The notes under the pieces: model-generated | Database searches by the model: none | What the model saw: the letters and a program-made list of their open reading frames with translations, nothing else | What the model was told of the DNA's origin: nothing | Assembly: GCA_030607575.1 (NCBI GenBank) | Contig: JAUWJS010000006.1 | Location: 1-51,505, forward strand | From: Candidatus Heimdallarchaeota archaeon | Lineage (GTDB): Archaea; Asgardarchaeota; Heimdallarchaeia; Heimdallarchaeales; Heimdallarchaeaceae | Length of the DNA: 51,505 nt | Direction: 5' to 3' | In this document: positions 45,089 to 51,505 of the stretch, piece by piece | Layout: every line of letters begins with the position of its first letter | Position numbering within the stretch: position 1 is the stretch's first letter | Position numbers and translations under genes: made by a program

Positions 45089-46585
45089 ATGAGTAATTCA
45101 GAGAAGAAAATATCTTTGCCTTCTGAAGCTGTAAAGATTTATCAGATAATTGATGAAAATGGCAACATTTCAATCAGAGAATTAGAGAAACAGACAAAAC
45201 TGGATCGTGGAAAATTGGAATATTATCTCGGTTTTCTAGTTACTAATGAATTAATTTCTCGTCTTGAAATTGAAAGTCATCAAATATCTCTTACAAATAA
45301 CGGAAAAGAAGCAGCTGAAAATCAATTAGTAGAAAGACGAATTACTAAGATTCTCAAAGAGAAAGTAAGCGTTTCTTTCGCTGATCTTTCAAAATTAGTG
45401 AAAACAGAAAATAAAGAGATGAACGCTGGCGTTGGTCTTTTGAAGAAACAAGGCTTGATTAAGATAGACAAGGGTCAAATTAGCATAATCGACAAGAAAA
45501 AAGAAGTTAACAAAGAGCTTCAGATAATCTTAGAACAACTCTTATCAGGTGAAACAGTAGATACAAGTAATTTCAACGAAATATTACTTCAACGAAATTT
45601 AGCTTCTTTGGAAGAAGTTAAAGATATTCTTTTGGAAATACTAATTCCTTTCAAGGAAGTATCTCCATCCATTCAAAAAATGAGCGAAGTAAGTAGATTA
45701 ACCCCTGAAATGATTAGAGATGGTTCTTGGCGAGATACGAGACTAAGGGAATATAATCTAAAGGCTTCCCCCCCTACTTTCTATGGTGGGAGAAAACAAC
45801 CCTACGCTGAGTTTCTAGATGAAGTTAAGCAAAAACTGTGTGCTCTGGGTTTTAAGGAGATGAGAGGTCCAATAGTTGAACTAGAGTTTTGGAACTTTGA
45901 TGCTTTATTTCAAGCTCAAAATCATTCTGCAAGAGAGTGGTCTGATGTATATCAGGTATCAAACCCGAAACAAGGCAAATTGCCAAAAGCAGACTATGTA
46001 GAAAATGTGAAAAAAGCTCATGAAAATGGTTATGATACCGGAAGTAAGGGTTGGCGATATAAGTGGGACCCATTAAAAAGTGCTCACTTAGTTCTACGTG
46101 CTCATGGAACATCTGTTAGTGCAAGAACCTTAGTAGACTTAGAAGTTCCATCTAAATATTTCTCAATATCTCGTTGCTTTAGGCCTGATACAGTAGACGT
46201 AACACATCTCTCTGAATTTACTCAAGTTGAAGGAATTGTCGTTGATCCTTCTATAACATTTAGAGATTTATTAGGGATTTTAAAGGCATTTGCAGTGGAT
46301 ATAGCTGAAAATGAGAATTTCAAATTTAAACCAGATTATTATCCTTTTACAGAACCTTCTGTAGAACTTAATGTTCTTGATCCAAATCTAGGTTGGATTG
46401 AATTCGGTGGAGCAGGGATTTTTAGGCCTGAAGTAACAAAACCTTTTGGAATTGAAGCGCCTGTTATAGCTTGGGGTTTAGGGATAGAAAGACTGTTTAT
46501 GGTTAAAAATGGAATTACGGATATAAGGGAACTATTCAGTCATAAGTTTGACTGGTTGAGAACAGCTAAGATGTCGAGAGGTTAA
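45089..46585 (+). CDS. pheS: Phenylalanyl-tRNA synthetase alpha subunit
   Basis: PheS charges tRNA-Phe as a heterotetramer with PheT. Residues 1-150 hold winged-helix units typical of archaeal/eukaryotic PheS. The class II core has FKEMRGPIVELEFWNFDALFQAQNHSAR (motif 1 region), FRPDTVDVTHLSEFTQVEG (motif 2) and GAGIFRPEV...AWGLGIERLFM (motif 3). 498 aa is normal. GAGG sits 11 nt upstream of the ATG. pheT follows after 4 nt. Confidence 0.96.
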   Translation: MSNSEKKISLPSEAVKIYQIIDENGNISIRELEKQTKLDRGKLEYYLGFLVTNELISRLEIESHQISLTNNGKEAAENQLVERRITKILKEKVSVSFADLSKLVKTENKEMNAGVGLLKKQGLIKIDKGQISIIDKKKEVNKELQIILEQLLSGETVDTSNFNEILLQRNLASLEEVKDILLEILIPFKEVSPSIQKMSEVSRLTPEMIRDGSWRDTRLREYNLKASPPTFYGGRKQPYAEFLDEVKQKLCALGFKEMRGPIVELEFWNFDALFQAQNHSAREWSDVYQVSNPKQGKLPKADYVENVKKAHENGYDTGSKGWRYKWDPLKSAHLVLRAHGTSVSARTLVDLEVPSKYFSISRCFRPDTVDVTHLSEFTQVEGIVVDPSITFRDLLGILKAFAVDIAENENFKFKPDYYPFTEPSVELNVLDPNLGWIEFGGAGIFRPEVTKPFGIEAPVIAWGLGIERLFMVKNGITDIRELFSHKFDWLRTAKMSRG

Positions 46586-46589
46586 ACAA

Positions 46590-48284
46590 ATGGTATCAAT
46601 AAAAGCAAGTTACAAAAAAATGCAAGAAATGTTAGGTAAGCAATTATCAATTGAGCAACTAGACGATTTGCTTTCGTATGCTAAATCAGAAATTGATCAA
46701 TACATCGAAGAAGAAGATATGCTTGTGATTGACATTAAAACCAGTAATCGACCTGATCTTTGGTCACCTGAAGGAATGATAAGAGAGATAAAAGGTATTC
46801 TTGAGGAAGAGAGTGGTATCCCAGAATATGAGGTGAAAGAAAGTGGCTATGTGGTGAAAGTAGATTCACAGTTAGCTTCTACAAGACCATACATAGCTTG
46901 TGCAATTGCAAAAAATATCTCCCTAACAGATTATTATATTAAACAAATTATGCAACTCTCAGAAAAGATTGATTTCTCCTATGGGAGAAGAAGAAAAAGG
47001 TCTTCTATAGGTTTCTATAATCTCTCGATGATAAAGAGTCCAATTGAATACAAAGTGATCGAAGAAACCCATGAATTTATCCCACTTGAATCTACAGAGA
47101 AGATGTCTTTAGAAAGAATTTTGGAAGAACATGAAAAGGGAAAGGAATTTGGTCATATCGTTAAAGAATACGGTCATTATCCGATTCTTCTTTCTGCAGA
47201 TGGTACAACATTATCCTTACCACCTGTCATTAACAGCAATGACGTAGGTAAAATTACAGAAGAAACTACTGGCAGTTTAATAGAAGTAACTGGAAACAAT
47301 TTTGAAACAGTTAATGTGGTTTTGAACATATTATGTCAGGTTTTGGTAAATCATGGTGCTGAAATTTATAGTGTCAAAATAGAATACCCACCAGATATTT
47401 ACATAGCGAGTGTAATAACTCCCCTTCTTGATAAAGAGGAGATTGAGATTGATCTAGATGTAGTAAACAAGTATCTTGGAACAAAAATGAAACCAAAAGA
47501 TGCAGTAAAGTTAATTGCAAAAAGAAGATTCAATTGTAATTCAATTGATAGCAAAATTTTAACCATAGAAATCCCTCCTTACAGAAAAGATATTCTCCAC
47601 TGGGTCGATATAGCTGAAGAATTAGCAATTGCTTTAGACTATAACAAAATTGGTCCAACAAAATGGACGGTTCTAACCACTGGAGGGCTTTTACCTGAAA
47701 CTGAAAGCGAGAATTTGGTACGAAATATACTTGTAGGTGCTGGAGGAACTGAGGTACTTACAAACATTCTTACTGACCCTGAAATTTTAACTACTAGAGT
47801 AAATATTGACAAGCAAGATTATGTAAAAATTGAGAATCCTGTTACATCCACCTATAGTGTTATGCGTAAAATGATCTATCCACTTTTGATTAATGTTCTT
47901 TCTAAGAATACACATGAAACTTACCCACAGATGCTTTTTGAAGTAGGAGAAATTGTGAAATTAATAGACAAAAAGGTTGTCACACAAAGTAATGCTGCTT
48001 TTCTCTTTGCTGACGCAGATGCTAGTTTTGAAGATACCCATAAAAGATTGAATCAACTTTTATCTTTATTGAATACTAACTATGAAATAAAACAAGTCAA
48101 TCATCCGTCATTTACTGAAGGAAGATGTGGGCAGATAATTATTGAGAACAAAGAATGTGGAATTATAGGAGAATTTCATCCAAGTATACTTGAGAATAAT
48201 CAGATTTGGGTACCTGTAGTCGGTTTTGAAATAGAATTACCACTTATTCCTAGTTTGAAATGTAAAGTAAAAAGTACAGACTAA
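46590..48284 (+). CDS. pheT: Phenylalanyl-tRNA synthetase beta subunit
   Basis: The archaeal-size (564 aa) PheT. TSNRPDLWSPEGMIREIKGI near 52, PYIACAIAKNISL near 91 and the B3/B4 editing region around 115-260 (SYGRRRKRSSIGFYNL) are seen, followed by B5 (IPPYRKDILHWVDIAEELAIALDYN near 326) and a catalytic-like C-terminal domain without class II signature residues. Co-operonic with pheS. No bacterial-style N-terminal tRNA-binding extension. Confidence 0.95.
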   Translation: MVSIKASYKKMQEMLGKQLSIEQLDDLLSYAKSEIDQYIEEEDMLVIDIKTSNRPDLWSPEGMIREIKGILEEESGIPEYEVKESGYVVKVDSQLASTRPYIACAIAKNISLTDYYIKQIMQLSEKIDFSYGRRRKRSSIGFYNLSMIKSPIEYKVIEETHEFIPLESTEKMSLERILEEHEKGKEFGHIVKEYGHYPILLSADGTTLSLPPVINSNDVGKITEETTGSLIEVTGNNFETVNVVLNILCQVLVNHGAEIYSVKIEYPPDIYIASVITPLLDKEEIEIDLDVVNKYLGTKMKPKDAVKLIAKRRFNCNSIDSKILTIEIPPYRKDILHWVDIAEELAIALDYNKIGPTKWTVLTTGGLLPETESENLVRNILVGAGGTEVLTNILTDPEILTTRVNIDKQDYVKIENPVTSTYSVMRKMIYPLLINVLSKNTHETYPQMLFEVGEIVKLIDKKVVTQSNAAFLFADADASFEDTHKRLNQLLSLLNTNYEIKQVNHPSFTEGRCGQIIIENKECGIIGEFHPSILENNQIWVPVVGFEIELPLIPSLKCKVKSTD

Positions 48285-48293
48285 AATAACTTT

Positions 48294-49211
48294 TTACTCC
48301 TTTACCTTATTTTCAAGAAACAAAACTCTTTCCCAGACAATGTCCATAATCTTTTCTATAGCAATTGTCCCATCTGAAGTTTCTATTATAGGGATATTGA
48401 GTTTATTTGCTTCTTCAACAAGATAAGTTTGAATTTTTCTTATCTCTTGAAATGAGCTAAGATATCTGTCTGCACCTCTTTGTTTTACTTCTGAACCTCT
48501 TGATTGAATTCTTCGTAGATGTTCTTCTTCATTTTCTAGATAAAAAAGTATCATCAAGACATGTGATTCATCAAGAACTGAACGATTTAGAATATTGGGA
48601 GCAAGATGAACACCTTCAATAATTGTATTTTCTCTAGAGTACAAAGCTGATTGAATAGCAGCTTCCACACCAACAATCACATGCCTGCATTGCTCTTCAT
48701 AACCAACTATTGCTTGTCGTAAGATTGGATTTATCGTTGGTTTCAAGTATTTGTAAGCTTCATAGCTACTACTGTGTAATTCAGGTATTAGATTAGAAGA
48801 AATTGTATGTCTAAGAATCTCTCTAACCATATCAGTCCCAATTATGTTGGTTATTTCAAGTCTCTTTGAAAGATCTACAGAAAGAGTGCTTTTACCAATT
48901 CCGGGGACTCCAGCTAATAAGACGATGATGGGTTTGTATTTTTCCTCTCCTTCAAAAACTATATATCTCTCAGCTAAACGTTTGTCTATTTTTTCAATTG
49001 CTGAGGTTATAATCTTAATCAGTTTCTTCTTAGATGGTGTTTCGGAAGCTGAACTAATTTCTTCTTCAACCTGATTTGCTACCTCTAAAGCAAGATTAGC
49101 ACTAATTCCAATAGAATACAATGATGAAGACAATATACCTTTTGAGAAATACTCATACTTGTCTTTCTTCGTTTTAATTCTAAGAAAATTTTTGGAATTA
49201 TTACTAGTCAT
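48294..49211 (-). CDS. 2-phosphoglycerate kinase-like protein 1
   Basis: A 305-aa P-loop kinase with an N-terminal ATP-cone-like domain (FSKGILSSSLYSIGISANLALEVA near 22) and the 2PGK core: GVPGIGKSTLS (101-111), NIIGTDMVREILR, ELHSSSYEAY, GVEAAIQSAL, IIEGVHLAP. In Methanothermus-type pathways 2PGK starts cyclic 2,3-diphosphoglycerate synthesis. ATG at 49211; the frame opens six codons upstream. Divergent from its paralog at 49303 across about 90 nt of shared promoter. Paralog roles may differ. Confidence 0.85.
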   Translation of the reverse strand: MTSNNSKNFLRIKTKKDKYEYFSKGILSSSLYSIGISANLALEVANQVEEEISSASETPSKKKLIKIITSAIEKIDKRLAERYIVFEGEEKYKPIIVLLAGVPGIGKSTLSVDLSKRLEITNIIGTDMVREILRHTISSNLIPELHSSSYEAYKYLKPTINPILRQAIVGYEEQCRHVIVGVEAAIQSALYSRENTIIEGVHLAPNILNRSVLDESHVLMILFYLENEEEHLRRIQSRGSEVKQRGADRYLSSFQEIRKIQTYLVEEANKLNIPIIETSDGTIAIEKIMDIVWERVLFLENKVKE

Positions 49212-49302
49212 TAAGCATAATAATCGCAATCTTATCTAAAAAGTTAACTTTTTAACAGTTTGATTATATTTTTCTTTAAAGTTAATTTACCGTGATAGAA
49301 AA

Positions 49303-50196
49303 ATGGAGAAAGAACCTCAAATCTATATTCAAGGAAAAAAGAAGCATTTATTTTCTAGAGGGATTCTTGCACAAAAACTAAGAATGATTGGTTTTTCACT
49401 CTCAGAAGGTTATGAATTCTCGATTCAAATTTATAATGATTTAGCAAATCTCCAAAAAGAAACTATTAGTAAACAGAAACTAGATGAAATTGTTTCTTCT
49501 CATTTAACTAATTCACAAGATGTTGGTGTTGGCAACAAATATTTGATGATTGAACAATGGAGAGATTCTAATATTCCTCTCTGGATCCTTATATCTGGTG
49601 CAATTGGTGCTGGAAAAAGCACTCTTTCCAGACAAATAGCTGGAGATTTGGGTATTCAACATGTTGTGGGAACTCAAGTAGTTCGCGATGTTTTAAGAAA
49701 GGTTCTTTCAGCAGATGTAATGCCTGAGCTTCATTCTTCATCCTATAGGGCTTATCAGACTCTTCGACCAATTTACAGTAGTCGTTTTGATGAAGTACTT
49801 ATAGGATTTGAAAATCACTCAAAACTAGTTAACATAGGTGTTGAAGCAATTTTATCAAGGGCCGAAAAAGAGTCAGTATCGATCGTTGTAGAAGGAGAAC
49901 ATTTACTACCTGCATTCTTTGATGAAACTATTCTAAATAAACCAAATGTGCTTTACATCACTATAGCTGTTCCAGATCCTGAGATGCATAGAGAAAACCT
50001 AAGTTCTCAATATACTCAAGAAAAGGAAGATTTACTCAATCATTTCGAGATTATTAGAAAGATTCAAGAGCTCCTTGTTAACGAAACTAAAATACGTAAA
50101 TTGCCTTTAATTGAAACAATCAAAGGTGAAAATACAATAAAAAAACTTCGAGAACTTGTAGTAGATAAAATTGTTTCATTAGTTTCATCGCAATAG
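49303..50196 (+). CDS. 2-phosphoglycerate kinase-like protein 2
   Basis: A 297-aa paralog of the divergent neighbour: LFSRGILAQKLRMIGFSLSEGYEFS near 16, P-loop GAIGAGKSTLS (99-109), HVVGTQVVRDVLR (Q where the other has D after GT), ELHSSSYRAY near 141, NIGVEAILSR, VVEGEHLLPAFF. The T-Q change falls in the probable substrate/metal-binding loop. The insert TDEIVSSHLTN-type region differs. Possibly a regulatory or altered-specificity copy. Confidence 0.83.
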   Translation: MEKEPQIYIQGKKKHLFSRGILAQKLRMIGFSLSEGYEFSIQIYNDLANLQKETISKQKLDEIVSSHLTNSQDVGVGNKYLMIEQWRDSNIPLWILISGAIGAGKSTLSRQIAGDLGIQHVVGTQVVRDVLRKVLSADVMPELHSSSYRAYQTLRPIYSSRFDEVLIGFENHSKLVNIGVEAILSRAEKESVSIVVEGEHLLPAFFDETILNKPNVLYITIAVPDPEMHRENLSSQYTQEKEDLLNHFEIIRKIQELLVNETKIRKLPLIETIKGENTIKKLRELVVDKIVSLVSSQ

Positions 50197-50228
50197 AAAT
50201 TCTTTAAAATTCACAAATTTATCCTTAT

Positions 50229-50287
50229 TTGCCAATGATGTAGTTGCAACGACCTGATCACTGATGATCGACTTTTGGCTGAGGCAA
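50229..50287 (+). ncRNA. C/D-box sRNA candidate
   Basis: A 5-bp terminal stem (TTGCC 50229-50233 / GGCAA 50283-50287) encloses ATGATGT as box C (50235-50241), CTGA as D' (50254-50257), TGATGA as C' (50262-50267) and CTGA as box D (50279-50282). Spacers of 12 and 11 nt (guides AGTTGCAACGAC and TCGACTTTTGG) are of the length used to direct 2'-O-methylation in archaea. Box C ends in T instead of A. It lies between the kinase gene and the B-box gene. Targets were not determined. Confidence 0.75.
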
Positions 50288-50300
50288 TAAAGTGATTAAA

Positions 50301-50576
50301 ATGTCAGAAAGTACATGTTATATTCATACAAAATATACTGCAATTAATGAATGTAATAGATGTAAGCTTCCTATTTGTGACGAATGCTCTAAAACTTACT
50401 GGCAAACAAACGCATTATTAGCGATGTTTCAATCACAAACACACCAGCAAGAAAAAATAATTTTGTGCCCTGGATGCTTGAAAAAGACAAGGATACGTAA
50501 TGGTTTCTTCCCTGGATTATTATTAATTTTAATTCTAGGTATGATTGCTGCAGGCATTATATTCGGAGTTAGGTAG
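50301..50576 (+). CDS. B-box zinc-finger membrane-anchored small protein
   Basis: A 91-aa protein: a B-box-like zinc finger CYIHTKYTAINECNRCKLPICDEC near 5-28, CPGC near 56, then a single hydrophobic helix FFPGLLLILILGMIAAGIIFGV (about 69-90). The ATG at 50301 is chosen over the GTG at 50292. The finger would face the cytoplasm if the helix is a tail anchor. Function unknown; a binding/adaptor role is likely. Confidence 0.82.
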   Translation: MSESTCYIHTKYTAINECNRCKLPICDECSKTYWQTNALLAMFQSQTHQQEKIILCPGCLKKTRIRNGFFPGLLLILILGMIAAGIIFGVR

Positions 50577-50599
50577 ATGAAGTACTTATCTGGTTTAAT

Positions 50600-51478
50600 T
50601 TAAGAATTGTTTTTTTCTTCTTTATTATTATTGTCATTAACAATGTCTAGATTATTATCTTTTTCAGTATTTTCAGCTAAATATTCTGTATCAATTTCCT
50701 CAATTTCCTTGACTAAATCTACATCACATATTGGACAGACAATTAAATCGCTTGATATAATAGAACCACATGAAAAACATGTAATTGGAAATACATCTTC
50801 TTCCTCCCAATTAAATGTATATGGTTTTTTCCCCCAAGTTCTTGATCTCCACTTTTCCATATCAACCTCCCCGTCTTCCTTCATAAATTCTTTAAAATTG
50901 AATGTTTCAGTTGGGACTAGTTTTTTGTTTATCATTCTTTGGTAAATAAAGACAAATAAAGGAAAGAAGATGATATGAGATAATAATATAGAGAGAAAAA
51001 CATTAGCAAGAGAAGTTTCATTTAAATTATAAACAATTGGAAGAACAAATGATGCTATTAGAGAGCTAACTGCAAACGTTATGAATTCTAAGATTAGAAA
51101 AACAATAAGAGAAAAACCGGCTATAATTGAGATATCTTTGATAACTGTTTTAACAATTAAACCTCGTTGCTTATCTTTGAAGTCAATTTTTAAATATTCC
51201 AAGTAACTTCTAAATGCACCTATACTTGTCTTTGTTACTAACAGTGAAAGGAAAATAGTAATTATTGAAGCACTAAAGAACAAAACTATACTAATCCACC
51301 AGTTATAAACTAAATATCCTAAGGACTCTACTAACCAACTTTTATACCCTAAAAAATTCATATCTAAGATTCTGAGTAAAGGATAGAGTTTCCCTAAAAC
51401 TGTGAAAACAAAGAGTAGGAAAAACGTGAATACAAAATTGATCTTAAATAGATTACCCAATTCTTGATTTTTCTTCAT
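50600..51478 (-). CDS. Polytopic membrane protein with C-terminal zinc ribbon (5' end may extend beyond the window)
   Basis: Hydrophobic segments occur at about 13-35, 55-78, 109-150 and 160-180, followed by a soluble part with a zinc ribbon ITCFSCGS...CPICDVDL near 234-254 and an Asn/Glu-rich tail. The family is not recognised. The frame stays open upstream of the ATG through the window edge (about nine more codons), so the true start may lie outside. Its tail converges on the B-box gene with a 23-nt gap. Confidence 0.72.
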   Translation of the reverse strand: MKKNQELGNLFKINFVFTFFLLFVFTVLGKLYPLLRILDMNFLGYKSWLVESLGYLVYNWWISIVLFFSASIITIFLSLLVTKTSIGAFRSYLEYLKIDFKDKQRGLIVKTVIKDISIIAGFSLIVFLILEFITFAVSSLIASFVLPIVYNLNETSLANVFLSILLSHIIFFPLFVFIYQRMINKKLVPTETFNFKEFMKEDGEVDMEKWRSRTWGKKPYTFNWEEEDVFPITCFSCGSIISSDLIVCPICDVDLVKEIEEIDTEYLAENTEKDNNLDIVNDNNNKEEKNNS

Positions 51479-51505
51479 AACAGCTTTTTGTTGTTTTTCC
51501 CAAGG

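Noticed and set aside
1-51505. Insertion sequences, integrases, phage genes, CRISPR arrays and rRNA genes
   Set aside because: I looked for transposase/integrase motifs, direct terminal repeats, spacer arrays and conserved rRNA stretches and saw none.

Overview
The window reads as a chromosomal segment of an AT-rich archaeon, most likely from the Asgard superphylum (a Heimdallarchaeia-like lineage is my best guess, inferred from gene content only). Support for Archaea: 20S proteasome alpha and beta, coenzyme F420 genes (cofC, cofD), archaeal-type PheS/PheT, 2-phosphoglycerate kinase paralogs, Tsr3, an archaeal RNase P RNA, a tRNA with a 13-nt intron, a C/D-box sRNA candidate and TTTAAA-type promoters about 26 nt from start codons. 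Support for Asgard: a full-length, eukaryote-like Rpb5/RpoH, an Arf/Rag-like GTPase fused to a longin/roadblock-like domain, two further proteins with a longin-like plus winged-helix unit, and a membrane-anchored Regnase-like RNase.

Layout. 1-8.9 kb: one long minus-strand block carrying YjbQ, a zinc ribbon, a 754-aa helical protein, a BpsA-like enzyme, an OapC-like zinc ribbon, a long RpoH, cofD, a Dus-like flavoprotein, cofC and an M24 peptidase. 9-20.4 kb: a TPR protein, tRNA-Arg(CCU), Tsr3, convergent bshA/bshC, a small zinc ribbon, an LPG-synthase-type membrane protein, a phosphoesterase, a surface protein, the fused GTPase, intron-bearing tRNA-Thr(CGU) and a lipid kinase. 20.4-28 kb: a zinc-ribbon protein, the longin/wHTH protein, an M48 protease with a clear terminator, a beta-CASP nuclease, psmB-psmA and a winged-helix regulator. 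28-34 kb: the membrane-tethered NYN RNase, rnpB, an alpha-oxoamine synthase, tRNA-Arg(GCG), and a BshB-like deacetylase translationally coupled to a thioredoxin-reductase-like enzyme. 34-44.3 kb: small regulators, a kinase, a CBS protein, a double phosphoesterase and a 1976-aa surface protein with 312-bp repeats. 44.3-51.5 kb: a GcvH-like protein lacking the lipoyl lysine, pheS-pheT, divergent 2PGK paralogs, a C/D sRNA, a B-box membrane protein and a membrane protein running off the edge.

Connections. BshA, BshC and a BshB-like enzyme together could make a bacillithiol-type thiol, and the reductase coupled to BshB may recycle it. That reductase keeps CxxC but lacks the usual NADPH motif, and F420 genes lie in the same window. 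The GTPase, the soluble longin/wHTH protein and the cytoplasmic end of the giant surface protein share related small-domain folds and suggest a membrane-to-cytosol signalling or trafficking set. These links are inference from sequence alone.
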